A stretch of DNA of 64,000 bases from Pseudarthrobacter enclensis (GCF_030811655.1 NZ_JAUSRE010000011.1:99527-163526), one strand, 5' to 3'. Shown: positions 1 to 9,392, numbered from the stretch's first letter. The notes: generated by a model from the letters alone, not told the origin. Made by a program: numbers and translations.

Positions 1-647
1 GCGAGGTCCATAATCCCGACGGCGTTCTCTACGGACGGCTCCCGGAATTCCACCTCTCCGAACTGGGGCAGGAGATGGCGCGGATGCTTGCCGAACACTT
101 CCGGCAGCGCGCGGAGCGCGGCGCCCGCATCACCTACCTGGCCGCCTCACCGCTTGACCGTGCACAGGAAACCGCACGGCCGACGTCGGAAGCCCTGCAC
201 CTGCAGATCCACACCGATGAGCGGATCATCGAAGCGGAAAACTACTTCGAGGGCATGAAAGTCACAAGGGCGGAACTCAGGCGCCCCAAGCACTGGCCGC
301 GCCTGGTCAACCCCCTGCGCCCGTCCTGGGGTGAGCCGTACAAGCAGCAGGCTGCACGGGTGGCGGCTGCCGTGCAGGACGCGCGGCTGCAGGCCATCGA
401 ACGTGCTGCGGGCGACTTTGGCACCGCTGGTCCCGAGGCCATCCTGGTAAGCCACCAGCTGCCCATCTGGGCCACCCGGCTCAGCGCCGAGGGCAGGCCC
501 CTGTGGCACGACCCCCGCAAGCGCGAATGCACCCTGACCTCCGTCACGTCCCTGGTATTCGACGACGACGGCTCGCTCCTGCGGGTCGAGTACACCGAAC
601 CCGCGGCGTCCCTTCTTCCCGGTGCCGCCAGCACCCCTGGAGCCTAG
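1..647 (+). CDS. Histidine phosphatase family protein, 5' end cut by the window
   Basis: The reading frame is open from base 3, so the start lies upstream of the window. The first visible residues (EVHNPDGVLYGRLP) fit the stretch just after the catalytic RHG motif of the phosphoglycerate-mutase-like fold, so that motif is cut off. Later family signs are visible: SPLDRAQETA, matching the second conserved arginine region, and LVSHQLPIW, with the C-terminal catalytic histidine. The stop lies two bases before the GTG of the TlpA-like gene, so the two are probably cotranscribed. A phosphatase of this kind beside ccs genes is also found in mycobacteria. The substrate is unknown. Confidence 0.85.
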   Translation, partial: EVHNPDGVLYGRLPEFHLSELGQEMARMLAEHFRQRAERGARITYLAASPLDRAQETARPTSEALHLQIHTDERIIEAENYFEGMKVTRAELRRPKHWPRLVNPLRPSWGEPYKQQAARVAAAVQDARLQAIERAAGDFGTAGPEAILVSHQLPIWATRLSAEGRPLWHDPRKRECTLTSVTSLVFDDDGSLLRVEYTEPAASLLPGAASTPGA

Positions 648-649
648 CC

Positions 650-1264
650 GTGAGCAACAACCACAACCTTCCTTCCCGCCGCCGCCTCCTGGCCGCCGGT
701 GGCATGGCCCTGAGCGCGCTGACCCTTGGCCTGTCCGGCTGCGCCCAGGAGGATGCGCTGGCCAAGCAGGCCAAGGCGGGGGACAACAAGAACTACGTTG
801 CCGGGGACGGCTCCGTGACGGAGTTCACCGCCGCGGACCGCAAGGAAGCCGTGCAGGTCCAGGGAGCCTTGTTCGACGGCACCAAGGTGACACCGGCCGA
901 TTTCCAGGGAAAGGTCAGCGTCCTTAACTTCTGGTTCGCGGCCTGCGCCCCGTGCAGGGTGGAGGCGCCGCTCCTGGAATCGCTGCACCAGGAGTTCAAG
1001 GACCAGGGCGTCCAGTTCTTCGGCGTTAACCTCCGCGACGAGAAGGCAACGGCCGAGGCCTTCGAGAAGACATTCAACCTCACCTACCCCAGTTTCAATG
1101 ACAAGGACGGGGCCGTCCTGCTGTCCGTGTCCGGCCTGGTTCCCCCCGGCGCCGTGCCCACCACCCTGGTCCTGGACAAGCAGGGACGGGTTGCCTCCCG
1201 CGTTCTCGGCGAGATCGAAAAGGGCACCCTGAAGGCCCTCATCACCGCCGCCGTGGCGGAGTAG
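650..1264 (+). CDS. TlpA/ResA-like thiol-disulfide lipoprotein
   Basis: This 204-residue exported thioredoxin-fold protein probably keeps apocytochrome c haem-binding cysteines reduced outside the membrane. The N-terminus has a basic stretch (PSRRR), a hydrophobic segment and a lipobox LSGC, with the lipidated cysteine at about residue 31. The thioredoxin-like domain follows, with redox motif WFAACAPC (cysteines near 99 and 102) and a cis-proline region (GAVPTTLVLD). I chose GTG at 650 because it gives a proper lipoprotein signal and sits just after the upstream stop. It is the first gene of the ccs group and should receive electrons from CcdA, encoded 15 bases downstream. Confidence 0.9.
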   Translation: MSNNHNLPSRRRLLAAGGMALSALTLGLSGCAQEDALAKQAKAGDNKNYVAGDGSVTEFTAADRKEAVQVQGALFDGTKVTPADFQGKVSVLNFWFAACAPCRVEAPLLESLHQEFKDQGVQFFGVNLRDEKATAEAFEKTFNLTYPSFNDKDGAVLLSVSGLVPPGAVPTTLVLDKQGRVASRVLGEIEKGTLKALITAAVAE

Positions 1265-1279
1265 GGACAGGCCGGGACC

Positions 1280-2035
1280 GTGAACAGCCCCTTTGCAGAA
1301 GCCATCCTCAGCGGATCCCTGCTGCTGGCCATCCCGGTGGCACTGCTCGCCGGCCTGGTTTCCTTCCTTTCCCCCTGCGTCCTTCCACTTGTCCCGGGCT
1401 ACCTGGGGTACGTGACGGGCCTGAGCGGCGTGGACCTGCACAAGCAAAAACGCGGCCGGATGCTGGCCGGGATCGGCCTGTTCGTCCTGGGCTTCTCCGT
1501 GATCTTCGTCCTCCTGGGCGGCGCGTTCGGCCAGCTGGGCACCCTTATCACGGGCAGCCAGAACGCCTGGATCAGCCAGCTCCTGGGGCTCCTGGTGATC
1601 ATCATGGGCATTGTGTTCATGGGCGGCTTCAGCTGGCTCCAGCGGGACGCGAAAATCCACGCCAAGCCCCCGGCAGGCCTCTGGGGCGCGCCCCTGCTGG
1701 GGCTGACCTTCGGGCTGGGGTGGGCGCCGTGCATCGGCCCCACCTACTCCGCGGTGCAGCTGCTCAGCCTCTCCGGCGGGTCCTCTGCCGCCAAGGGTGC
1801 CTTCCTGGCCTTTGTGTACAGCCTGGGGCTGGGCATCCCGTTCCTGCTGATCGCCCTGGCCCTGCGCCGGGGGATGGGCGTCATGGCCTTCTTCCGCAAG
1901 CACCGGCTGGCCATCCAGCGGACCGGCGGCGGAATCCTGGTGGTGCTCGGGCTGCTGATGGCCACCGGCGTGTGGGGTGCCTGGGTGACCGGGCTGCAGT
2001 ACTGGTTCCAAACCGATGTGAAGTTGCCAATCTAA
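1280..2035 (+). CDS. ccdA: Cytochrome c biogenesis protein CcdA
   Basis: This 251-residue polytopic membrane protein carries reducing equivalents from cytoplasmic thioredoxin to the extracytoplasmic TlpA-like protein. It has about six hydrophobic segments and the two family cysteines in paired helices: FLSPCVLPLVPGYLGYV (cysteine near 33) and GWAPCIGPTYS (near 151). The proline-flanked cysteines and internal pseudo-symmetry are typical of CcdA/DsbD-beta. The start is GTG at 1280. The stop TAA overlaps the ATG of resB (TAATG), so the two are translationally coupled. Confidence 0.93.
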   Translation: MNSPFAEAILSGSLLLAIPVALLAGLVSFLSPCVLPLVPGYLGYVTGLSGVDLHKQKRGRMLAGIGLFVLGFSVIFVLLGGAFGQLGTLITGSQNAWISQLLGLLVIIMGIVFMGGFSWLQRDAKIHAKPPAGLWGAPLLGLTFGLGWAPCIGPTYSAVQLLSLSGGSSAAKGAFLAFVYSLGLGIPFLLIALALRRGMGVMAFFRKHRLAIQRTGGGILVVLGLLMATGVWGAWVTGLQYWFQTDVKLPI

Positions 2036-3798
2036 TGAGCGAGCGCGTGAACGTAAAGAAAAAGCAATCCGCCCCCATTGCGGAGGCAAAAGCCCAGGCT
2101 GCCCTTCCGGCACTCGGGCTCAAGGGCATGCTCCGATGGGCCTGGACTCAACTGACCAGCATGCGCACCGCTCTGTTCCTCCTGCTGCTCCTCGCCGTCG
2201 CCGCCGTGCCCGGCTCGTTGTTCCCGCAGCGGCCGGCCAACCCGGCCAACGTCACCCAATACATCACGGACCACCCTGACTACGGCAAGCTGCTGGACAA
2301 CCTGCAGCTCTACGACGTCTACTCCTCGGTCTGGTTCTCGGCTATCTACCTGCTGCTCTTCATCTCGTTGATCGGCTGCGTGGTTCCCCGCGCCATCGCC
2401 CACTACAAGGCCATGCGCTCCCAGCCGCCGCGGACCCCGCAGCGCCTCTCCCGGCTGCCCGAATACGGCACGCTGGTGATTCCCTCCGGTGCCGGCATTC
2501 CGGCGTCGGACGCCATCAACAATGCCGCCGGGATACTCCGGAAGCGCGGCTACCGCGTGGAGGTGAGGGATGCCGACGGCGCCCTTCCGTCCCTGGGTGC
2601 CGAGCGCGGCTTCCTGAAGGAAGTCGGCAACCTGGTCTTCCATACCTCGCTCATCGGCGTGCTGGTGTCCGTGGCCGCGGGCGGCCTGTTTGGCTACAGC
2701 GGCCAGCGCATCCTGGTGGAGGGCGACACGTTCGTGAACACCCTGGTGGGCTACGACCAGTTCAGCCCGGGCACTAACTTCCAGTCGAGCCAGCTGCAGC
2801 CGTATTCCCTGCAGCTGGACAAGTTCAACATCACGTTCGACCGCGAATCCAAGGGCAAGTTCGGCCAGCCCATCGACTTCGCAGCCACCGTGACCACCAA
2901 GGAAAACCCCGACGCCCCGCCCAAGCAGGAGCTCCTGAAGGTCAACGACCCCGTGAGCCTCGGAGGGACCAGCATCTACCTCACCGGCAACGGCTACGCG
3001 CCGGTGGTAACCATCCGGGACGGGACCGGCAACATCGCCATGCAGGGCCCGGTGGTGGCCAAGCTGCAGGGCCAGAACTACTATTCCTCGGTGGTCATCA
3101 AGGTTCCGGACGCCAAGCCGGACCAGCTCGGGTTTGTGGGCTTCTTCCTGCCCACCGCCTTCGTCAATGACAAGAACGTTTCGTTCAGTGCCGATCCTGA
3201 GTTGTTCAACCCGCAGCTGACCCTCAACTCCTACTACGGGAATTTGGGCCTGGACACGGGTGCTCCGCAGAACGTCTTCGAACTCGACGTCAAGAACCTT
3301 ACCCCGCTTAACGCCCGCAACCTGGCCGCCGGCGGCATCACGCTTGCCCCCGGCTCCACCTACACGCTGCCGGACGGCAAGGGCAGCATCAGCTTCGATG
3401 GCGTGAAGCGCTACATTGGCGTGGACATCCACCACAATCCCGGGCAGGTGTCCGCCCTGGTCTTCGCACTCCTGGCGGTGGCCGGCCTGATCCTGTCGCT
3501 CTACGTCAACCGCCGGCGCGTCTGGGTGCGCACGGGCACCGCGGACGACGGCCGCACCATGGTGGAATACGGGCTCCTGGCCCGCGGCGAAGACCACCGC
3601 CTGGCCGGAGAAGCGGCAACCCTTCGGAAACTCTTCTCCACCGAGTGGCAGCTGCCCGAAGATTCCGCCGCCGAAGACAGCGCCACATCCCAGCAAACTC
3701 CCAGCCGGACAAGCGATAATGTCGCAGGCTCCGTCGATAATGCCGCAGGCTCCCTCACCACCCCAGCAGGCCCCACCGGGCCCGAAAAGGACCAGTAA
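2035..3798 (+). CDS. resB: Cytochrome c biogenesis protein ResB
   Basis: This 587-residue membrane protein is one half of the system II (Ccs) haem delivery and cytochrome c synthase complex; its partner CcsB follows. After a short charged N-terminus come helices around residues 43-60 and 100-118 (WFSAIYLLLFISLIGCVVP), another near 200 (GNLVFHTSLIGVLVSVAAGG), a large extracytoplasmic ResB domain, and a last helix (ALVFALLAVAGLILSLYV) before a cytoplasmic tail rich in Ser, Ala and Thr. ATG at 2035 overlaps the ccdA stop, and its own stop overlaps the ccsB start in the same TAATG form. Confidence 0.93.
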   Translation: MSERVNVKKKQSAPIAEAKAQAALPALGLKGMLRWAWTQLTSMRTALFLLLLLAVAAVPGSLFPQRPANPANVTQYITDHPDYGKLLDNLQLYDVYSSVWFSAIYLLLFISLIGCVVPRAIAHYKAMRSQPPRTPQRLSRLPEYGTLVIPSGAGIPASDAINNAAGILRKRGYRVEVRDADGALPSLGAERGFLKEVGNLVFHTSLIGVLVSVAAGGLFGYSGQRILVEGDTFVNTLVGYDQFSPGTNFQSSQLQPYSLQLDKFNITFDRESKGKFGQPIDFAATVTTKENPDAPPKQELLKVNDPVSLGGTSIYLTGNGYAPVVTIRDGTGNIAMQGPVVAKLQGQNYYSSVVIKVPDAKPDQLGFVGFFLPTAFVNDKNVSFSADPELFNPQLTLNSYYGNLGLDTGAPQNVFELDVKNLTPLNARNLAAGGITLAPGSTYTLPDGKGSISFDGVKRYIGVDIHHNPGQVSALVFALLAVAGLILSLYVNRRRVWVRTGTADDGRTMVEYGLLARGEDHRLAGEAATLRKLFSTEWQLPEDSAAEDSATSQQTPSRTSDNVAGSVDNAAGSLTTPAGPTGPEKDQ

Positions 3799-4886
3799 TG
3801 CCATTTGGAATCAACGAAACCATGGGCCAGTACAGCGAACTCTTCATGCTGCTGGCGGCGGGAACCTACACCGTGGCCTTCATCGCCTTCGCCTGGGACC
3901 TTGCCAAGAGCAGCAAGGCGCTCCGGGCCGTGGACCTCAAGGCCGCCCAGGCTGGGACCGCCGCCAAGGTCCCCGTAGCTGCCGGGGTGGCCGCGGGCTC
4001 TGCCGGGGCCCGCCTGGACGGGCCGGCCGACCGGGCCGAGCGTCCGTCGTCGTCTGCTGCCAGGGTCGGCGGTGCAGGCACCGGGGGTGTCAGGACGGCC
4101 GACGGCGACATGAAGTACGCCGCGGAGCGCCGGGTTCCGGCGCGGGTCGCCGTAGCCCTGACCACCCTTGCCGCCGTCATCCACGGCGCGGGCGTGGTCA
4201 CCAGGGCCCTGGGCGCCGGACGCGTGCCGTGGGGGAACATGTACGAATTCCTCACCACCGGCGCATTCCTGGTGGCGGCCGTGTTCCTTCTTTCGCTGAT
4301 CCGCCGCGACCTCCGCTTCCTGGGCACCTTCGTAGTGGGCCTGGTGATCATCATGATGGTGGCTGCCTCCGTGGCGTTCTGGACCCCGGTGGGCCACCTC
4401 GTTCCCGCCCTGCAGAGCTACTGGCTGGTCATCCACGTCTCCATCGCGGTTCTTTCCTCCGCACTGTTCACCCTGACGTTCGCGATGTCCGCCCTGCAGC
4501 TGGTGCAGTCGCACCGGCAGAAGACGGTTGCCGCCGGCGGCGCCGACAAGCTCGGTTTCATGCGCCTGGTGCCTTCAGCACTGAGCCTGGAAAACCTGTC
4601 CTACCGCATCAACGCCATCGCCTTCATCGGCTGGACCTTCACCCTGATGTTCGGCGCCATCTGGGCGGAAAAGGCCTGGGGCCGGTTCTGGGGCTGGGAC
4701 ACCAAGGAAGTGTGGACCTTCGTTATCTGGGTCGTCTACGCCGGCTACCTGCACGCCCGCGCAACACGCGGCTGGACCGGAACCCGGGCGGCGTGGCTGT
4801 CCATCGTGGGCTACCTCTGCGTGATCTTTAACTTCACCATCGTCAACACGCTCTTCAACGGCCTCCACTCCTACTCCGGCCTATAG
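3798..4886 (+). CDS. ccsB: Cytochrome c biogenesis protein CcsB (CcsA/ResC)
   Basis: This 362-residue multi-spanning protein is the haem-handling subunit of system II. The diagnostic tryptophan-rich motif WGRFWGWDTKE lies near residues 293-304. Conserved contexts for haem-ligand histidines are present (YWLVIHVSIAVL and the C-terminal NGLHSYSGL). A low-complexity Ala/Gly/Arg linker (about residues 45-105) separates the first helix from the core, as in actinobacterial homologues. It is the last gene of the tlpA-ccdA-resB-ccsB operon, and a 182-base gap precedes the next gene. Confidence 0.94.
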   Translation: MPFGINETMGQYSELFMLLAAGTYTVAFIAFAWDLAKSSKALRAVDLKAAQAGTAAKVPVAAGVAAGSAGARLDGPADRAERPSSSAARVGGAGTGGVRTADGDMKYAAERRVPARVAVALTTLAAVIHGAGVVTRALGAGRVPWGNMYEFLTTGAFLVAAVFLLSLIRRDLRFLGTFVVGLVIIMMVAASVAFWTPVGHLVPALQSYWLVIHVSIAVLSSALFTLTFAMSALQLVQSHRQKTVAAGGADKLGFMRLVPSALSLENLSYRINAIAFIGWTFTLMFGAIWAEKAWGRFWGWDTKEVWTFVIWVVYAGYLHARATRGWTGTRAAWLSIVGYLCVIFNFTIVNTLFNGLHSYSGL

Positions 4887-4965
4887 GGTCCTGCCCGGGC
4901 CCGGCAGCCGGGACTTTCGGCCCCTTTTCCGCCGCCAGGCGGCATGGATCGGCCGAATGGCAATT

Positions 4966-5010
4966 CGATGTAGCAACAGGGGTGTTCCCCCGTCCTTCGA
5001 TGGTGCTACG
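4966..5010. promoter_or_regulatory. Possible regulatory dyad upstream of the Hsp70-like gene
   Basis: In the 182-base gap, GTAGCA (4970-4975) and TGCTAC (5004-5009) form an inverted repeat around a smaller GGGG/CCCC hairpin. It lies about 60 bases before the start of the five-gene Hsp70/Ini-like module. It could be an operator or a leader structure. No promoter boxes are clear, and nothing else is recognised in this gap. Confidence 0.25.
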
Positions 5011-5068
5011 TTGGTGACGTTCACTGTGATGAAGCTTGCATGTGGACCACCAGCCTTTCGAGGTACCC

Positions 5069-7141
5069 ATGAGCTACGCTCTCGCCGTTGACGTCGGGAC
5101 AAGTTTCACGGCGGCCGCCGTGGTTCGTTTTCACAAGGGTGCCTCCCCTGTGCCCGAGAGCCTGCCCCTGGGGTCGCGCGGGGCTTCGGTGCCTTCGGTC
5201 CTGTACTTCCCGGAAGAGGGAGCCGTCCTGGTAGGCGAGGCGGCGGAGCGCCGCGGGCTGGACTCGCCGGAGCGCGTGGTGCGGGAATTCAAGCGCAGGA
5301 TCGGGGACGACGTACCCATCATCCTGGGAACCCTGGCGCTGCAGCCTGAGGAGGTCTTCGCCACCATGGCCCGGTGGGTGGCAGACCGGGCTGCCGAACG
5401 GGAAGGAGGGCCGCCGTCGGCGCTCTTCCTCACCCACCCAGCCGCATGGGGAATCCACCGCCTGTCCGTCATCCGGGACGCCCTCGCAGCCCACGGCCTG
5501 GAGAACATCACGCTCCTTCCGGAGCCAGAGGCCGCGGCACTGCATTACGCATCCCAGGTCCGGGTCGATGAGGGAAGCACCATCGCGGTATACGACCTTG
5601 GCGGGGGTACCTTCGATACGGCCGTCCTGAGGAAGTCCGGCAGCAGCCGCTTTGACCTGATGGGGCGCCCGGAGGGCATCGAAGACCTGGGCGGCGCCGA
5701 CTTCGATGCCGCCGTATTTGGCTACGTTGCCGCGCACACCGGGACCGCACTCAATGACCTGGATCCCACCGATCCAGCCGTGCTGGGAGCCCTGGCCCGG
5801 CTCCGGCGCGAATGCGTCGAGGCCAAGGAAGCGCTGTCCGTGGACAGCGAGGCCAATATTCCCGTGTTCCTGCCGGGAGTCCACCAGCAGGTACGGCTGG
5901 TGCGTTCCGAGTTCGAGGCGCTGATCGACGAGCCCCTGCGGGAAACGGTGGAGGCGCTGCAGCACTCCCTGTCCCAGCTGCACCTGGAGCCGGCCGACCT
6001 TTCCACGGTGCTGCTGATCGGGGGGTCCTCCCGGATCCCGCTGGTGGCCGAACTGGTGTCGGAGCGGCTGGACCGCCCCATCGCCGTGGACGCGGACCCG
6101 AAATCCTCCATCTGCCTGGGGGCCGCCGTGGCGGCGCTTCTCGCTTTCACCTCCGCAGCGGAGGCTGCAGCAGCGGAGGCCGAGGCAGCGGACGGGGCTG
6201 AAGCGCCCGGGTCCCGGGGGGACGGCGCAGGGGCGACTGCCGCCGTCGGGCCTCCCGTCCCAATCGTGCCCACCGCCCCGCCTGCTCCCACAATGCCCAG
6301 CTGGTCAAGGAAATACACGACGGTGGCAGGAGACGGTAAAGGGAAGGGCGGCGCGCACGCGCCGAAACCCACCGTCCGGGTCACGGCCGTCGCCGCAGCC
6401 GCAGCTGTCCTCACCATCCTCACGGCGACGGCCGCGCAGAGTCCGGACGGTTTCGGGAACCTGACCGCGATGTTCGTCCCGCAGGCGGGTGCCAGTACCA
6501 CGGGCGGCTCCGTCGGGGCCGGGGGGACAGAGGGACCCCATGCAGGGGGAGCGGCGGCCGCCGTGCCCCGGCCGCTGGCCGGCGTCGAGGCCAGCGCCAG
6601 CACGCAGGCCAGCCAGGAAGCCACCGCCAGCGCGTCCGCCCAGCCGACGGGACACCATGCAACCGGCGGCGAGGGGACGGCGGCCGCCGGCGGGGCACAT
6701 GCAGGGAGCCCTGTGCCGGCAGGCGCAGCTCCTGCAGCCAGCGCCCCATCCAGTTCCAACGGTTCTACTGCCGGCAGCGGGATCGTCCTGGATGCGGCAA
6801 CCATAACTGCCACGCCGCCGCCCGGCACCCCTTCGCCGGTTCCGACAACGCCTCCCACCACCATCACCACGCCGACAGCCAGCCCAACTCCTACGGGATC
6901 CGGCGCGGGTGGCACCGCAACGCCTGTCCCGACGGTTTCGCCCACGCCGGTCAGCGCCACCGGCACGCCCGTACAGACGGATGTTCCAACCGCCACGGCA
7001 AGCCCGGACCCGGGAACCACTCCCACCCAGCTCAGCGCTGAGGCCAGCCCGACGCCGCAGGACACGGCGCTTGAGCCCACTGCCACGGCAACTGAAACTG
7101 CCGTGGCAACAACGGACCCGACCACCCCGCCGGCGGCCTGA
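5069..7141 (+). CDS. Membrane-anchored Hsp70-like (DnaK-family ATPase) protein
   Basis: The N-terminal ~365 residues are an Hsp70/actin-fold ATPase: phosphate-1 loop LAVDVGTSFTAAAV at residues 5-18, phosphate-2 motif YDLGGGTFD near 175, and adenosine-binding motif LLIGGSSRIPLV near 314. There is no substrate-binding or lid domain. An Ala/Pro linker, one hydrophobic helix near residues 437-457 (VTAVAAAAAVLTILTATAA) and about 230 residues rich in Pro, Thr, Ala, Ser and Gly follow, giving a cytoplasmic ATPase with an exported disordered tail. ATG at 5069 has an upstream GAGG; a TTG at 5036 in the same frame is less likely. It is not the housekeeping DnaK. It leads directly into the LuxR-type regulator and the Ini-like genes. 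Confidence 0.88.
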   Translation: MSYALAVDVGTSFTAAAVVRFHKGASPVPESLPLGSRGASVPSVLYFPEEGAVLVGEAAERRGLDSPERVVREFKRRIGDDVPIILGTLALQPEEVFATMARWVADRAAEREGGPPSALFLTHPAAWGIHRLSVIRDALAAHGLENITLLPEPEAAALHYASQVRVDEGSTIAVYDLGGGTFDTAVLRKSGSSRFDLMGRPEGIEDLGGADFDAAVFGYVAAHTGTALNDLDPTDPAVLGALARLRRECVEAKEALSVDSEANIPVFLPGVHQQVRLVRSEFEALIDEPLRETVEALQHSLSQLHLEPADLSTVLLIGGSSRIPLVAELVSERLDRPIAVDADPKSSICLGAAVAALLAFTSAAEAAAAEAEAADGAEAPGSRGDGAGATAAVGPPVPIVPTAPPAPTMPSWSRKYTTVAGDGKGKGGAHAPKPTVRVTAVAAAAAVLTILTATAAQSPDGFGNLTAMFVPQAGASTTGGSVGAGGTEGPHAGGAAAAVPRPLAGVEASASTQASQEATASASAQPTGHHATGGEGTAAAGGAHAGSPVPAGAAPAASAPSSSNGSTAGSGIVLDAATITATPPPGTPSPVPTTPPTTITTPTASPTPTGSGAGGTATPVPTVSPTPVSATGTPVQTDVPTATASPDPGTTPTQLSAEASPTPQDTALEPTATATETAVATTDPTTPPAA

Positions 7142-7142
7142 C

Positions 7143-9230
7143 ATGGACGGGCACCTCCAGCGGGCAGAGCACTTCATTCCCCTGCATACCTCACCGGACC
7201 ACCAAGGGCAGCCGCCCCCTGGCGCGGAGCTGATGGCCAATCACCTCAAGGGGGCGAACGCGGCCGTACGTGAACTGCTGCTGGCACTCTCGGTGGGCTT
7301 CGCCCTGCCCGGGCCACTCCCTGCGGACCTTCAGCACAAACTCGCCGGGGGAGCAGTGGAAGATCTTGATGCACTGGTGGACCGGGCCGAGAGTGCCGGG
7401 CTGCTAAGGCCCGATGGCACGGTGGTGGGCACCGCCCAGCACGCACTGCTGGCGGCCACCCCGGCCGCCAAGGTCCACGCCCTCCAACGTGAGCTGGTGA
7501 CTGTTTTCGCTGCCACGGGACAACCCCTCGGAGCCCTTGCCCGCGAGCTCGCCAGGGGCGGCCTGGCTGATCCACGGGTTGCGCTGGAACTGGAACAGGC
7601 TGCGAACGCTGCCCTGGAGCGTGATCCCCGGCTCGCCGGGCAGCTTTACGAGGAGGCGCTCCTGGCTGGCGCCGACCCGCTGGCCACTGCGGCCCGGCGC
7701 GCCCAGGCCGCAGCCGGGGACGGGGAACTCGATGCCGCCGCCCGCATCATCGACTCGCTCCTGGTCAGCACAGAGCCGCCCGACGTGCGCCGCGGGGCAG
7801 ATGTCGGTGCTTCCGTCTGGGCGCAGCGGGGAATGCTGGCGCGCGGCGCGGACGTCTACAGCTGGCTGGGCCCGGGCCGCGTAGGTGCCTCGGCACCCCT
7901 TGCCGCCGTCGCCATGATTGGCTCCGGCGACCGGGCAGGAGCGGAGGCCTTCTTCCAGCCGGACGCGCCCCCGGCGTCGCCGACGCTCCTGTCCGCCGCC
8001 CTGGTCCAGACCGGACAGGGAATCCTCGCGTCCCTGGGCGAAAAGCCGCAGCAAGGCATTTCCATCCTGATCCATGCCTCGGACATGCTGAACTCGGCCG
8101 GGACGGCCCTTCCGTTGCCGGAAACACCCGCTGCACTGGCAGCACTCCTGGCACTGCACAGCGGTGAGCCACACCTGGCGGAGACAGTCTGCAGGGCGGC
8201 GGCAGCCGCGGGGCAGGGCGGCAACGCGGCCCAACCCAGGCTCCTGCTGCTCCAAGCCTGGGCAGCCATGATGCAGGACAAACTCGAGGACGCCCGGCTT
8301 GCCGCCACCGAAGCGGCCAAGGCCAACCATTGGCCGCTGGTCCCGCGCGATGAGTTCCTGTCCGCCGCATTGGAAGTGGGGCTGGCGCGCCGGAACGGGG
8401 ACGTGCCCGAGCTCATCCGCGCATGGGAACGGGCCCGCGAGGCCATGCTGCACACCTCGGTTGACCTTTACAACCTGCTGCCATGGGGGGAGCTGCTGAT
8501 CGCCGCTGCCCGCTTGCGGGAGACGCGCCGCGTGGCGCAATACCTGGAGGACGCCTGGAAGCTGCTGGGGCGCCTCGGCGAACCCGCTCTGTGGTCCGTT
8601 CCCCTGCACTGGTCCGCCGTCCAGGCCGCGCTGCTGAATGAGAGGCCCGCAGACCTGGCTCCACACGCATCGGCGCTGGCCAAGGCCTCCGCCCACAGCC
8701 AGCTTGCCGCGGTCCTGGCCACGGCCGGCAAGGCCTGGGTGTCAGTGCTGGCAGGCCGGTTCCGCACCGCTGACGTGGAAGGCGCCGCCCGGCTGCTGGC
8801 AGCGGTCGGAATGCCCTGGGAAGGCGCGCGGCTCGCCGGGCATGCGGCCGCCCGGGCCGACGAACGGCGGGACATGATGCGCCTGCTCTCCTGCGCCCGG
8901 GACCTCCATCCCCAGGGTCCTCCGGCCGGCGGGCCACCAGGATCCGGCGAGGTGGACGCAGGAAACGGTGCGGACGGACCCGGCAAAGCGGGGCAGCCGG
9001 ACGCATCCGGACTGAGCGAGCGCGAAAAGGAAGTCGCCCGGCTGGTGCTTGAAGGCAAGACCTACCGCGAAATCGGGGAAGCGATCTACATCTCACCCCG
9101 GACCGCAGAGCACCATATTGCCAGAATCCGGCGCCGGCTGGGTGCCGAAAACCGCTCTGACCTCCTGGCACGACTGCGCCTTGCGCTCGGTGTTGAGAGC
9201 TCCCAACAGCTCAACCCGCAACAGGAGTGA
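7143..9230 (+). CDS. LuxR-family transcriptional regulator with a large helical N-terminus
   Basis: This 695-residue protein ends in a LuxR/GerE helix-turn-helix at about residues 623-685 (LSEREKEVARLVLEGKTYREIG, then ISPRTAEHHIARIRRRLG). The preceding ~600 residues are Ala/Leu-rich and look like helical repeats, as in the TPR part of MalT/LAL regulators. I see no Walker A motif, so it is not a complete STAND ATPase. A linker of Gly, Pro and Asp precedes the HTH. Its ATG lies one base after the Hsp70-like stop, so the two are cotranscribed and it probably controls the module. The signal is unknown. Confidence 0.85.
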   Translation: MDGHLQRAEHFIPLHTSPDHQGQPPPGAELMANHLKGANAAVRELLLALSVGFALPGPLPADLQHKLAGGAVEDLDALVDRAESAGLLRPDGTVVGTAQHALLAATPAAKVHALQRELVTVFAATGQPLGALARELARGGLADPRVALELEQAANAALERDPRLAGQLYEEALLAGADPLATAARRAQAAAGDGELDAAARIIDSLLVSTEPPDVRRGADVGASVWAQRGMLARGADVYSWLGPGRVGASAPLAAVAMIGSGDRAGAEAFFQPDAPPASPTLLSAALVQTGQGILASLGEKPQQGISILIHASDMLNSAGTALPLPETPAALAALLALHSGEPHLAETVCRAAAAAGQGGNAAQPRLLLLQAWAAMMQDKLEDARLAATEAAKANHWPLVPRDEFLSAALEVGLARRNGDVPELIRAWERAREAMLHTSVDLYNLLPWGELLIAAARLRETRRVAQYLEDAWKLLGRLGEPALWSVPLHWSAVQAALLNERPADLAPHASALAKASAHSQLAAVLATAGKAWVSVLAGRFRTADVEGAARLLAAVGMPWEGARLAGHAAARADERRDMMRLLSCARDLHPQGPPAGGPPGSGEVDAGNGADGPGKAGQPDASGLSEREKEVARLVLEGKTYREIGEAIYISPRTAEHHIARIRRRLGAENRSDLLARLRLALGVESSQQLNPQQE

Positions 9231-9392
9231 GCCCCTAATGCCCCTATGCGCACCATGCCAATCACCCCGGAGCGGAACCAGCGTGTAGGGGGAACGGGCC
9301 CGATGCCATGCAGCGGAAGCGAACCTAGGTTTGAGGCAAAAGGGAACGCCGCCGGATGATCGCAACTCGAAGAAGATGTGAGGACCACGCAT

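Noticed and set aside
644..2113. Long open frame on the minus strand (489 codons) opposite the tlpA-like and ccdA genes
   Set aside because: It is a shadow caused by GC-rich third positions of the plus-strand genes; its translation is low-complexity Gly/Gln/His/Ala with no family pattern. The same holds for 2032-3804, 11255-12616, 12517-13836, 44681-46084 and 45808-47277.
5069..7141. Assignment of the Hsp70-like gene as the housekeeping DnaK
   Set aside because: It lacks the substrate-binding domain and EEVD-type end, has a membrane helix, and no grpE or dnaJ lies next to it.
9231..9392. GGAAC-like boxes upstream of the iniB-like gene as an ECF sigma promoter
   Set aside because: Several GGAAC or GGAAG words occur, but none has a matching -10 box at the proper distance.
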